Source: Oleispirillum naphthae (GTDB lineage: Bacteria; Pseudomonadota; Alphaproteobacteria; Rhodospirillales; Rhodospirillaceae). Taken from it: 64,000 nt of DNA. Of this stretch, positions 1 to 9,305 are shown piece by piece (within the stretch, counting starts at the first letter, position 1; each line of letters opens with the position of its first letter). The notes below the pieces were generated by a model. That model was not told the origin of the DNA. It saw only the letters and a list, made by a program, of their open reading frames with translations, and did not search any database. The position numbers and the translations under genes were made by a program. The DNA lies in assembly GCA_027864655.1 (NCBI GenBank), contig JAQAZG010000001.1, positions 62,001-126,000 on the forward strand, in the 5' to 3' direction.

Positions 1-1378
<1,378 letters not shown>

Positions 1379-1385
1379 GGGGACG

Positions 1386-2027
1386 ATGAACGCGGCGCTG
1401 CGCATCCGCCTGCTGATGGAGCTGCGGCGCAGCGGCGTCACCGATACCCGCGTCCTCTCGGCGATCGAAAAGGTGCCGCGCGGCGCCTTCGTCTCCGAAC
1501 CCTTCCTCGATCAGGCGTGGGACAACGCCGCGCTGCCCATCGGCTGCGGCCAGACGATCAGCCAGCCCCTGGTGGTCGCCCTGATGAGCCAGGCGCTGGA
1601 ACTGACGCCGCGGATGAAGGTGCTGGAAATCGGCACCGGCTCCGGCTATCAGGCGGCGGTGCTGGCGGCGCTCGCCCGCCGCGTCTACACCCTGGAACGC
1701 CACCGCGCCCTGCTCGCCGAGGCGGAGGCGCGCTTCCGCGCCCTGCGCATCACCAACATCGTCGCCATGCTCGGCGACGGCATCAAGGGCTGGTCCGCGC
1801 AGGCGCCGTTCGACCGCATCCTGCTCACCGCGGCGGCGCCGGAACTGCCGCCCGCGCTGCTCGCCCAGCTCGGCGAGGGCGGCATCCTGGTCGCGCCGGT
1901 GGACACCGGCCCCGACCGCCAGGACGTGGTGCGGGTGCGCCGCACCGCCGGCGGCTTCTCCACCGAAACCCTGTTCCCGGTGCGCTTCGTGCCGCTGCTG
2001 CCCGGCGTGCCGGACCCGGTGGCGTGA
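1386..2027 (+). CDS. pcm: Protein-L-isoaspartate O-methyltransferase
   Basis: A 213-residue SAM-dependent methyltransferase that methylates isoaspartyl residues so that damaged proteins can be repaired. The family hallmarks are PRGAFV, then GCGQTISQP (the substrate-binding stretch), the SAM-binding motif VLEIGTGSGYQAAVLA, and GDGIKGW. The length is normal for bacterial Pcm. It starts seven bases after the surE stop and ends 40 bases before the nlpD ATG, so it is part of the serS-surE-pcm run. Nothing unusual is seen in it. Confidence 0.96.
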   Translation: MNAALRIRLLMELRRSGVTDTRVLSAIEKVPRGAFVSEPFLDQAWDNAALPIGCGQTISQPLVVALMSQALELTPRMKVLEIGTGSGYQAAVLAALARRVYTLERHRALLAEAEARFRALRITNIVAMLGDGIKGWSAQAPFDRILLTAAAPELPPALLAQLGEGGILVAPVDTGPDRQDVVRVRRTAGGFSTETLFPVRFVPLLPGVPDPVA

Positions 2028-2031
2028 AGCG

Positions 2032-2060
2032 TTGTCTGCCTTGCGGCGGCCCCGTATAGT
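2032..2060 (+). promoter_or_regulatory. Candidate sigma70-type promoter for the nlpD-like gene
   Basis: TTGTCT and TATAGT are separated by 17 bases just after the pcm stop. The -10 box ends seven bases before the ATG of the lipoprotein gene, so transcription from it would start at or next to the start codon and give a leaderless or nearly leaderless message. The gene has no obvious ribosome binding site, which agrees with this. It is seen by eye only. Confidence 0.45.
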
Positions 2061-2067
2061 GGCGCAC

Positions 2068-3027
2068 ATGACCAGATCGGTGCAGGTGTGGGTGGCCGTC
2101 TGTGGTCTCGCGGTGCTGTCGGGGTGCTCGGGGCCGCGGCTCTATTCGTTCCTCCCGTCGTGGCCGTCCTCCTCCTCCTCCTCCTCCTCCCACGCGGAAA
2201 GCCGCGGCGCGGCGGCGACGGGCGGCTATACGGTGCGCCGCGGCGACACCGTCTACCGCATCGCCACGTCCCACGGCGTGCCGGTGCGCCGCTTCATCGA
2301 GGTCAACCGCCTCGCCCCGCCCTATACCCTACAGGTCGGCCAGGCGCTGACGATCCCCGACCGCCCGACCCACACCGTGCGGCGCGGCGAAACCGTCTAC
2401 CGCATCGCCAAGATCCACAACGTGGACATGAGCGCCCTGGTGCGGGTCAACGCCATCCGCGAGCCCTACGTCATCCATATCGGCCAGGTGCTGCAACTGC
2501 CCGGCACCACCGAACCCGCCCTCGACCCGCCGATGCCCCCGGTGCAGGCCGCCGCGCCGCAACAGGCGCAGGAGGAACGACCCGCCGCGCCGCAACAGGC
2601 CGCCGCGCCGCCGCCCAGGGCCGCGGCCATCCCCACGCCGCCGCCGCGCCAGGGGCGGGGGCTGGACTGGCCGGTGCGCGGCAAGGTGGCGGTGCCGTTC
2701 GGCTCGGTGGCCAAGGGCATGCGCAACGACGGCATCAATATCTCCGCCAGGCTCGGCACCTCGGTGCGCGCCGCCGAGGCCGGGGTGGTCGCCTACGCGG
2801 GCAACGAACTCAAGGGCTTCGGCAACATGCTGCTGCTCAAGCACAGCGGCGGCCTGATCACCACCTACGCCCACGCCGACGAGATCAAGGTGCAACGCGG
2901 CGCCACGGTGAAGCGCGGCCAGATCATCGCCTCGGTCGGCCAGAGCGGCTCCGTGACCTCTCCGCAGTTGCACTTCGAGGTGAGAGAAGGCTCAAAAGCC
3001 GTTGATCCGATGAAGTTTTTGAACTGA
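2068..3027 (+). CDS. nlpD: LysM / degenerate M23 peptidase lipoprotein (NlpD-like amidase activator)
   Basis: A 319-residue outer-membrane lipoprotein. The signal peptide ends in a lipobox (LSGC at residues 17-20), followed by a serine-rich linker. Two LysM peptidoglycan-binding domains follow (YTVRRGDTVYRIA and HTVRRGETVYRIA), then a proline/alanine/glutamine-rich linker, then a C-terminal M23 (LytM) domain. The M23 domain lacks the usual zinc ligands: the HxGxD position reads NDGIN, and the HxH position reads QLHFEV. This is the same type of loss as in E. coli NlpD and EnvC, which activate cell-wall amidases instead of cutting peptidoglycan themselves. I use the ATG at 2068 because it opens the signal peptide; an in-frame TTG at 2032 lies in the promoter. 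Its position after pcm fits nlpD. Confidence 0.88.
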   Translation: MTRSVQVWVAVCGLAVLSGCSGPRLYSFLPSWPSSSSSSSSHAESRGAAATGGYTVRRGDTVYRIATSHGVPVRRFIEVNRLAPPYTLQVGQALTIPDRPTHTVRRGETVYRIAKIHNVDMSALVRVNAIREPYVIHIGQVLQLPGTTEPALDPPMPPVQAAAPQQAQEERPAAPQQAAAPPPRAAAIPTPPPRQGRGLDWPVRGKVAVPFGSVAKGMRNDGINISARLGTSVRAAEAGVVAYAGNELKGFGNMLLLKHSGGLITTYAHADEIKVQRGATVKRGQIIASVGQSGSVTSPQLHFEVREGSKAVDPMKFLN

Positions 3028-3039
3028 AGAAAAATCAAA

Positions 3040-3215
3040 ACTTTGTGGAGGGACTCGGTCCCTCCACACCTCCCATCACTACTCGTTTTTGCGCGTAGCG
3101 CGAGAGAACCATCACGCCGCGTGACGGTCGATTGCCGCTGCGCGGCGAAAAACTTATGGGGTTTGGGGCCCATGGCCCCAACGGGGTCCAGGGGCAGCGC
3201 CCCTGGCCTTGTTTT
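3040..3215. repeat. Dispersed intergenic repeat, copy 1 (hairpin-spacer-hairpin)
   Basis: First of three related intergenic elements. It starts with the perfect hairpin GTGGAGGGACTCGGTCCCTCC(AC) at 3045-3067. A spacer follows that contains the common words GCCGCGTGA and TTATGGGG. It ends with a hairpin pair, GGGGCCCATGGCCCC (3165-3179) and CCAGGGGC/GCCCCTGG (3188-3206), followed by a T-rich run. It lies between the convergent nlpD and DUF815 genes and ends 16 bases from the stop codon of the minus-strand gene. It probably ends transcription from both sides. Related copies lie at 19180-19333 and 44975-45136. Confidence 0.75.
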
Positions 3216-3221
3216 ATCTCT

Positions 3222-4088
3222 TCACTCGAACTGCGGCGGCAGGCCGAGCCGGCCGCAGAGGTCGAGGAAGAACTGCCAGGCGACGCGGCCGGAGCGTCCG
3301 CCGCGGGTCATCGACCATTCCAGCGCGTTGGGCTGCACCTCTTCGAAGGGGATGGAGAGGCGGGCGGCGTCGCAATAGCCGCGGATGATGTCGAGGTAGG
3401 TGTCCTGGTCCATGTTGTGGAAGCCGATCCACATGCCGAAGCGGTCGGACAGCGAGACCTTTTCCTCCACCGCCTCGCCCTGGTGGATGGCGGTCGCCCG
3501 TTCGTTTTCGATCATCTGGCGGCTCATCAGGTGGCGGCGGTTCGAGGTGGCGTAGAACAGCACGGAGTCCGGGCGTCCTTCCAGGCCGCCGTCGAGGATG
3601 GATTTCAGCGACTTGTAGCTTTCGTCCTGGTTCTCGAAGGAGAGGTCGTCGCAGAACAGCAGGATGCGGCGGTTGCCGGTCTTGAGGTGGCGCATCAGGC
3701 GGGCGAGCGAGGGCATATCCTCGCGCTGCACCTCGATCATCGCGATGGCGGCCCCGGTTTCGGCGTTGGTTTCCGCGTGCACCGCCTTGACCAGGGAGGA
3801 TTTGCCGGTGCCGCGCGCCCCCCACAAGAGCGCGTTGTTGGCGGGCAGGCCGCGGGCGAAGCGCAGGGTGTTGTCGAGGAGCTTGGCCTTCTGGCTTTCG
3901 ATTCCCTTGAGCAGTCCGATCGGCAGGCGGTTGACCCGTTCCACCGGGATCAGGGCGTCGGGGTCGGCCTGCCAGACGAAGGCGTCCACGCCGTCGGGAA
4001 TGCGCACCGGCTCGGGCTTCGGCGTGCGGCGTTCCAGCGCCGCGGCGATGCGCTCCAGGGTGTGCAGGACTTGCGCGAGGTCGTCCAT
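3222..4088 (-). CDS. DUF815-family AAA ATPase
   Basis: A 288-residue ATP-binding protein of the DUF815 family, found next to yajC in many alphaproteobacteria. The Walker A motif is GARGTGKSS (about residues 89-97) and the Walker B-like stretch is ILLFCDDLSFE. YATSNRRHLM resembles sensor 1, and the C-terminal TRGGRSGRVAWQFF is strongly conserved in the family. Its substrate is unknown; the fold suggests a small AAA+ remodeller. I chose the ATG at 4088 (MDDLAQ) because the upstream in-frame extension is not family-like. It diverges from yajC. Confidence 0.88.
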   Translation of the reverse strand: MDDLAQVLHTLERIAAALERRTPKPEPVRIPDGVDAFVWQADPDALIPVERVNRLPIGLLKGIESQKAKLLDNTLRFARGLPANNALLWGARGTGKSSLVKAVHAETNAETGAAIAMIEVQREDMPSLARLMRHLKTGNRRILLFCDDLSFENQDESYKSLKSILDGGLEGRPDSVLFYATSNRRHLMSRQMIENERATAIHQGEAVEEKVSLSDRFGMWIGFHNMDQDTYLDIIRGYCDAARLSIPFEEVQPNALEWSMTRGGRSGRVAWQFFLDLCGRLGLPPQFE

Positions 4089-4164
4089 CGTCTTAGCTCC
4101 AGGCTTACAGGGGGGGGCGGGACCCGTCGGGTGAGACAATCACAAATCGGACATCGGTTAAACA

Positions 4165-4192
4165 TTGAATCTCGGAGCGTGATGGTTATAGT
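4165..4192 (+). promoter_or_regulatory. Promoter of the yajC-secDF operon
   Basis: TTGAAT (4165-4170) and TATAGT (4187-4192) are 16 bases apart in the gap between the divergent DUF815 ATPase gene and yajC. They lie about 50 bases before the yajC ATG. This is the best sigma70-like match in the gap. Confidence 0.55.
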
Positions 4193-4240
4193 CCGTCGAA
4201 TCGCCCGCGTCCCGGGCCCCCACTCAGGAGCACTCGATAC

Positions 4241-4642
4241 ATGCTGATCTCGCCTGCTTTCGCCCAGTCCGCCGGTGGCCCGGACTTCGGCCTTCAAATC
4301 CTGCCGCTGGTCCTGGTGTTCGGTATTTTCTATTTCCTGCTGATCCGTCCGCAGCAGAAGCGCGCCAAGGAACATAAGGCGCTGCTCGCCGGCATCAAGC
4401 GGGGAGACCGCGTCATCACCGGCGGCGGCATCGTCGGCACCGTGATCAAGACCGTGGACTCCGAACTGACCGTGGAGATCGCCGAGAACGTGCGCGTCCG
4501 CGTCACCCGCGAGTCGGTTCTCGGTCTCTACCGCGAGCCGGTGGCCGCTCCGCCCGCCGAGGCGAAGGCGGAAGGCGAGGCCGCCGCGGCGGAAAAGCCC
4601 GGCGCCGGGTCGAAGCTGCGCCGTCTTCTGGGCGGCAAGTAA
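4241..4642 (+). CDS. yajC: Sec translocon accessory subunit YajC
   Basis: A 133-residue inner-membrane protein that associates with SecD and SecF in the Sec translocase. It has one N-terminal membrane segment (ILPLVLVFGIFYFLLI) followed directly by the family signature RPQQKRAKEHKALLAGIKRGDRVITGGGIVG. The last 30 residues are rich in Ala, Glu and Lys, which is common in alphaproteobacterial YajC. It is the first gene of the yajC-secD-secF operon. Confidence 0.96.
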   Translation: MLISPAFAQSAGGPDFGLQILPLVLVFGIFYFLLIRPQQKRAKEHKALLAGIKRGDRVITGGGIVGTVIKTVDSELTVEIAENVRVRVTRESVLGLYREPVAAPPAEAKAEGEAAAAEKPGAGSKLRRLLGGK

Positions 4643-4717
4643 GAACTCTGGGGGGCCGCCCGCGCCCGGCATCGCCCGGCGCGGCGGCTTGACGTCCGGT
4701 TTCTCGAAGGTTCTCCG

Positions 4718-6295
4718 ATGCTGTATTTTCAGAAGTGGAAGCTTGCGCTCGTCGCCCTGGTGGTCGGGGCGGGGCTGGTGTTCGCCGCCCCCAACCTGAT
4801 GAGCCGCGACAAGCGCGACTCCCTGCCGGACTGGTGGCAACCCCTCAGCCTGGGTCTCGACCTGCAGGGCGGCTCGCACCTGCTTCTGGAACTCAACACC
4901 GGCGAACTCCTGAAGGACCGCCTGGAAGGCGTGGTGGATGTGGTGCGCGGCGCGCTGCGCGCCGAGCGCATGCGCTATACCGGCCTCGGGGTGAAGGACG
5001 AGGCGGTGGTCGCCACCATCCTCGGCGACGAGGCGGCGCGCGCCACGGCGCGCAAGGCGGTGCGCAACGTCATCCCCAACGCCGACATCGACGTGGACGC
5101 CGAGGGCAAGCTGCGCATCTCCTACGGCGAGAAGGCGCGCGCCGAGATGCTGGAGGGCGCGCTCTCCACGACGCTGGAGATCATCCGCAAGCGCATCGAC
5201 GAACTCGGCACCCGCGAGCCCTCGATCCAGCGCCAGGGGGCGAACCGCATCGTGGTGCAGCTGCCCGGCGTCTCCGACCCGAAGCGCGCGCGCGAGGTGA
5301 TCGGCAAGACCGCGCGCATGACCTTCCACCTGCTGGACGGCGAAACCTCGGTGCAGGACGCGCTCAAGGGCCGCGTGCCGCCCGGCTCGATGCTGCTGGA
5401 AGGCATGGATGCGGGCGCGAAGGGGCAGAAGACCTATTACGTGGTGCGCAAGAAGGTGGAAGTGGCGGGCGAGCATCTGGTCGATGCGCAGCCCACCTTC
5501 GACCAGAGCCGCCCCGTCGTCTCCTTCCGCTTCGATGCGCTGGGCGGGCGCATCTTCGGCAAGGTGACGCAGGAGAACGTCGGCCGCAACCTCGCCATCG
5601 TGCTCGACAACAAGGTGGTGAGCGCCCCCAACATCCGCGGCCCGATCATGCAGGGCAGCGGCGTGATCACCGGCGGCTTCACCGTGCAGGGGGCCAACGA
5701 TCTCGCCCTGGTGCTGCGTTCCGGCGCGCTGCCGACCTCGATCACCTTCCTCGAGGAGCGTTCGGTCGGCCCGAGCCTCGGCGCGGACTCGATCAAGGCG
5801 GGGATGATCGCCAGCCTCGTCGGCCTCGGTCTGGTGATCGTCTTCATGGCCGCCGCCTACGGCCTGTTCGGCCTGTTCGCCGACGTCGCGCTGATCGTCA
5901 ACATGGTGCTCCTCATCGGCGGCCTCTCCGGCATCGGCGCGACCCTGACGCTGCCGGGCATCGCGGGCATCGTGCTCACCATGGGCATGGCGGTGGACGC
6001 CAACGTGCTGATCTACGAACGCATGCGCGAAGAGGTGCGCAACGGGCGCAGCGTGCTGTCCTCGATCGAGGCCGGTTTCGGGCGCGCCTTCGCCACCATC
6101 TTCGACGCCAACATCACCACCCTGGTGGCGGGCGCTCTGCTCTATCAATTCGGCTCCGGGCCGGTGCGCGGCTTCGCCGTGACCCTGTCGCTCGGCATTC
6201 TGAGTTCGATGTTCACCGCGGTGATGGTGACCCGGCTTCAGGTCTATCTCTGGGCTCGCCGCAAGCGGCCTTCCGTTCTGCCGCTGCCGGTCTAG
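4718..6295 (+). CDS. secD: Protein translocase subunit SecD
   Basis: A 525-residue RND-type membrane protein that uses the proton-motive force to help pull secreted proteins across the inner membrane. The first membrane segment is followed by the signature SLGLDLQGGSHLLLEL. A large periplasmic domain follows (IIRKRIDELGTREPSIQRQGANRIVVQLPG). Five more membrane segments follow GPSLGADSIKAGM, and the MGMAVDANVLIYERMREE motif carries the aspartate important for proton coupling. It lies 75 bases after yajC and 12 bases before secF. Confidence 0.97.
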   Translation: MLYFQKWKLALVALVVGAGLVFAAPNLMSRDKRDSLPDWWQPLSLGLDLQGGSHLLLELNTGELLKDRLEGVVDVVRGALRAERMRYTGLGVKDEAVVATILGDEAARATARKAVRNVIPNADIDVDAEGKLRISYGEKARAEMLEGALSTTLEIIRKRIDELGTREPSIQRQGANRIVVQLPGVSDPKRAREVIGKTARMTFHLLDGETSVQDALKGRVPPGSMLLEGMDAGAKGQKTYYVVRKKVEVAGEHLVDAQPTFDQSRPVVSFRFDALGGRIFGKVTQENVGRNLAIVLDNKVVSAPNIRGPIMQGSGVITGGFTVQGANDLALVLRSGALPTSITFLEERSVGPSLGADSIKAGMIASLVGLGLVIVFMAAAYGLFGLFADVALIVNMVLLIGGLSGIGATLTLPGIAGIVLTMGMAVDANVLIYERMREEVRNGRSVLSSIEAGFGRAFATIFDANITTLVAGALLYQFGSGPVRGFAVTLSLGILSSMFTAVMVTRLQVYLWARRKRPSVLPLPV

Positions 6296-6307
6296 GGGAA
6301 GCACACG

Positions 6308-7246
6308 ATGTATCACGGCATGAAATTTCTCCCCGAGGGGATGCGCATCGACTTCGTCGGCAAGCGCCTGATCGCGCTGGGGATGTCGATCGTGGTGATC
6401 GTCGGCTCGATGGTCCTGCTCGCCGTCCACGGCCTCAACTTCGGCATCGACTTCGCGGGCGGCATCCAGATGGAGGTGCGCTCCACCGAGAAGGTCGATC
6501 TGTCGGGCCTGCGCGGCAAGCTCAACGGCCTCGGCGTCGGCGAGATCGGCCTGCAGGGCATCGGCGGCACCGGCCGCGAGGTGATGATCCGCATTCCCGC
6601 CTTCGACAACGAGACGGTGCAGAACGCGGCGCTGAAGCAGGTGCGCGAGGCGCTGGGGCCGTCCTTCGAGGACCGCCGCACCGAGGTGGTGGGGCCGAAG
6701 GTGGGCGGCGAACTGGTGCGCGACGGCCTGCTCGCGGTGAGCCTCGCCATTCTCGCCATCGGCGCCTACCTGTGGCTGCGCTTCGAGTGGCAATACGGCG
6801 TCGGCGGCATGCTGACGCTGCTGCACGACGTGACCGCGACCATGGGGCTGTTCTCGATCACCGGCATGGAGTTCAGCCTCACCTCGGTCGCCGCGGTGCT
6901 CACCATCGCCGGCTACTCGATCAACGACACCGTCGTGGTGTACGACCGGGTGCGCGAGAATCTGCGCAAATACAAGAAGATGCCGCTCGCCGAGCTGATG
7001 AATCTGAGCATCAACGAGATGCTCTCGCGCACCATCCTGACCAGCGGCACCACGGTGCTCTCGGTGGTGGCGATCGCCATCTTCGGCGGCGAGGTGCTGC
7101 GCGGCTTCGCCCTGGCGCTGATCTGGGGCGTCATCGTCGGCACCTATTCGTCGATCTACATCTCGCTGCCGGTGCTGATCTACTTCCACCTGCGCAACAC
7201 CGACGCGGTCGGCGCGCTGGAGGAGGAAGAGCCCTCCCGGCCCTGA
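6308..7246 (+). CDS. secF: Protein translocase subunit SecF
   Basis: A 312-residue partner of SecD with six membrane segments. The N-terminal signature is LNFGIDFAGGIQMEV. The conserved TIAGYSINDTVVVYDRVREN carries the aspartate of transmembrane segment 4, and NEMLSRTILTSGTT and FGGEVLRGFALALIWGVIVGTYSSIY complete the family pattern. It lies 12 bases after secD, with a candidate start codon six bases further upstream of the MKFLPEG start (MYHGMKF). The operon ends in the terminator at 7265-7296. Confidence 0.97.
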   Translation: MYHGMKFLPEGMRIDFVGKRLIALGMSIVVIVGSMVLLAVHGLNFGIDFAGGIQMEVRSTEKVDLSGLRGKLNGLGVGEIGLQGIGGTGREVMIRIPAFDNETVQNAALKQVREALGPSFEDRRTEVVGPKVGGELVRDGLLAVSLAILAIGAYLWLRFEWQYGVGGMLTLLHDVTATMGLFSITGMEFSLTSVAAVLTIAGYSINDTVVVYDRVRENLRKYKKMPLAELMNLSINEMLSRTILTSGTTVLSVVAIAIFGGEVLRGFALALIWGVIVGTYSSIYISLPVLIYFHLRNTDAVGALEEEEPSRP

Positions 7247-7264
7247 GCCGGACGCTGCGGGCAC

Positions 7265-7296
7265 AAAAAACGGCGGGGACATCCCCGCCGTTTTTG
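7265..7296. terminator. Bidirectional rho-independent terminator between secF and sodB
   Basis: The stem CGGCGGGG-ACAT-CCCCGCCG is flanked by a run of six A on the left and five T on the right. It can therefore end transcription of both convergent genes. Confidence 0.9.
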
Positions 7297-7312
7297 CGTT
7301 CGGGAGAGGCCC

Positions 7313-7906
7313 TTACTTCAGGTTCTGGGCGACGAACGACCAGTTGATCAGGCGGTCGAGCACCGTCTGCACGAAGTCGGGGCGGCGGTTCTGGTAGTCG
7401 AGATAGTAGGCGTGCTCCCACACGTCCACGGTGAACAGCGCCTTCTGGCCGTGCGTCAGCGGCAGGTCGGCGTTGCCGGTCTTGGTGATCTTGAGCTCGC
7501 CCTTGTCGAGCACCAGCCACGCCCAGCCGCTGCCGAACTGCGCCACCGCGGCGGCCTTGAACTGTTCCTTGAAGCCGTCGAGCGAGCCGAACGCGGCGGT
7601 CAGCCGCTCGGCCAGTTCGCCGGTGGGCGCGCCGCCGCCGTTGGGGCTCATGCTGTTCCAGAAGAAGGTGTGGTTCCAGGTCTGTGCGGCGTTGTTGAAC
7701 ACGCCGATCTTCTCCGGGTCGCCCGCCGCCTTCTCGATGATATCGACCAGAGGCTTGGATGCGAGCGGGCCGCCGTCGATCAGTTTGTTGAGGTTGGCGA
7801 CATAGGCGGCATGGTGCTTGCCGTGGTGGAAGCTCAGGGTGTTGGCGGAGATGTAGGGCTCGAGCGCCGTCGAGTCGTAGGGAAGAGCGGGAAGTTCGAA
7901 GGCCAT
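7313..7906 (-). CDS. sodB: Superoxide dismutase, iron type
   Basis: A 197-residue cytoplasmic superoxide dismutase (2 superoxide + 2 H+ to O2 and H2O2). Metal ligands are visible: His27 in [12 protein letters not shown], the His of [12 protein letters not shown], and the Asp and His of [13 protein letters not shown]. Gln before WNHTFFW and the FGSGWAWLV stretch are those of iron rather than manganese enzymes. The start ATG has a good ribosome binding site (AAGGAGA). It faces secF across a shared terminator and lies downstream of the hpn genes on the same strand, with a 120-base gap that looks like its own promoter region. Confidence 0.95.
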   Translation of the reverse strand: MAFELPALPYDSTALEPYISANTLSFHHGKHHAAYVANLNKLIDGGPLASKPLVDIIEKAAGDPEKIGVFNNAAQTWNHTFFWNSMSPNGGGAPTGELAERLTAAFGSLDGFKEQFKAAAVAQFGSGWAWLVLDKGELKITKTGNADLPLTHGQKALFTVDVWEHAYYLDYQNRRPDFVQTVLDRLINWSFVAQNLK

Positions 7907-8028
7907 GAGTGTCTCCTTGCCGGTGCTGACGGCGCCGGAGGCGGCGCCGCGTAGAATTCTTCTTCACCGCAAAAGTTAATGCGTGTGCGTGTGAAATTAA
8001 GCCCTTGACGCGATTTTTTGCACAAACG

Positions 8029-9300
8029 TCACTGCGTTCCGGCGGCGAGCGCGGCCTCCGCCGCGGTGCGGCCGGAAACCACCGCGCCCTCGATCGTAGA
8101 CGGCAGGCCGGTGGCGGTCCAATCCCCGGCGAGGAAGAGGTTCGCCTCCGGCGTCGCGGTTCCCGGCCGCAGGGCGAAGGCTTCCGGCGTCGCCGCCACG
8201 GTGGCGCGCTTCTCCACGATGCGCCGCCACGGCGGCGGCGTGAGGGAAGGGGGGCGCGGCAGCACCGCCGCCGCCTCGGCCCAGGCGGCCGCGGCGAGCG
8301 CCTCGGCGTCGCCGTCGCCGGTTGCGCCGCCGATGGTGACGGAAACCACCGGGCCGCGCCAGAACACCGCATCCACCAGGCCGCCGACCGGGCAGCGGAA
8401 GCCGAGGCCGAGGTCCTCCGGCGTCTCGAAGTGCAGGTTGAGGATCGGCGCATGCGGCAGCGCGGGCACGAGATCGGGGCAGAGGCGGCGCGCCGCGGCG
8501 TTGGGCACCGCCAGGATCACCGGGTCGCGCCCGGCATCGACGGCGCGGTTGCGGAAGATCAGCCGCCGCGCCCGGCCTTCGCCGCGCTCCAGCGCCAAGA
8601 GCGGGCTGCCGAAGGCGATCTCCGCGCCGGCGCGCCGCAGGCAGGCCACCGCGGGTTCGGCGGCGATCTCCGACCACGGACGCGCCGCCAGCAGCACCCG
8701 GCCGCTCGCCGCGCCCTCGGACAACAGGCGCTTCAGCACCGCCGCGGCGTGCGGCGCGGAAACCTCCGCCGCTTCGGCGTTGAACACCGTCTTGAGGAAG
8801 GGCCGCCACAGCCGCCGCCAGGCGAGGCCGCCGGGGGAGAGCCGCTCCCCGGCGCGGCTTCCGGCGCGGGCGGACAGCAGGCGCAACCCCTCCCACAGCA
8901 GCCGCCCGCGCGGCACGCCGGGAATGGACAGGCCGCGCCCGAGCATCCAGGCGGCGCTCTCCCCCGCGGGGCGGATGCGCCAGGCGCTGCCGTCGCCGAG
9001 GTCGCGGAACTCCAGCGCGTCCAGCGGCGCGAGCGCGGTGGAGGGCGCGCCGATGCCGCGCAGGAAGGACAACGCGGCGCGGTTGCCGGTCATCAGCACG
9101 TGCGCGCCGTTGTCGATGGCGGTGCCGAAGCGCTGGTCGGGCAGGGAACGGCAGCGCCCGCCCGCCTGCGGCGCGGCTTCGTAGAGGCGCACCCGCATCC
9201 CCGCCGAGGCGAGGCGGCAGGCGGCGGCGAGCCCGGCGAGGCCCGCGCCGACGACGTGGCAGACCGGGGCGTCCCCGGAGGCGGCGCGGCGGCGGGCCAT
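8029..9300 (-). CDS. hpnE: Hydroxysqualene dehydroxylase HpnE
   Basis: A 423-residue FAD-dependent enzyme of the amine-oxidase/phytoene-desaturase fold, which reduces hydroxysqualene to squalene in hopanoid synthesis. The N-terminal dinucleotide-binding motif is [19 protein letters not shown], followed by LYEAAPQAGGRCRS. The C-terminal FAD-contact motif is LFLAGDWTATGLPSTIEGAVVSGRTAAE. The ATG at 9300 lies five bases after the stop of the hpnC-hpnD fusion gene, so they form one operon. No squalene-hopene cyclase gene is present in the window. Confidence 0.92.
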   Translation of the reverse strand: MARRRAASGDAPVCHVVGAGLAGLAAACRLASAGMRVRLYEAAPQAGGRCRSLPDQRFGTAIDNGAHVLMTGNRAALSFLRGIGAPSTALAPLDALEFRDLGDGSAWRIRPAGESAAWMLGRGLSIPGVPRGRLLWEGLRLLSARAGSRAGERLSPGGLAWRRLWRPFLKTVFNAEAAEVSAPHAAAVLKRLLSEGAASGRVLLAARPWSEIAAEPAVACLRRAGAEIAFGSPLLALERGEGRARRLIFRNRAVDAGRDPVILAVPNAAARRLCPDLVPALPHAPILNLHFETPEDLGLGFRCPVGGLVDAVFWRGPVVSVTIGGATGDGDAEALAAAAWAEAAAVLPRPPSLTPPPWRRIVEKRATVAATPEAFALRPGTATPEANLFLAGDWTATGLPSTIEGAVVSGRTAAEAALAAGTQ

Positions 9301-9305
9301 GGCGT

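Noticed and set aside
3950-7282. Very long open frame on the minus strand opposite yajC-secD-secF (1110 codons)
   Set aside because: It is rich in His, Gly and Arg and follows the third-position GC pattern of the real genes. It is a shadow of the sec operon.
4735-7347. 870-codon plus-strand frame across secD and secF
   Set aside because: It lies out of frame with two clearly recognised proteins and has shadow-type composition (Arg, Ala, Gly, Pro).
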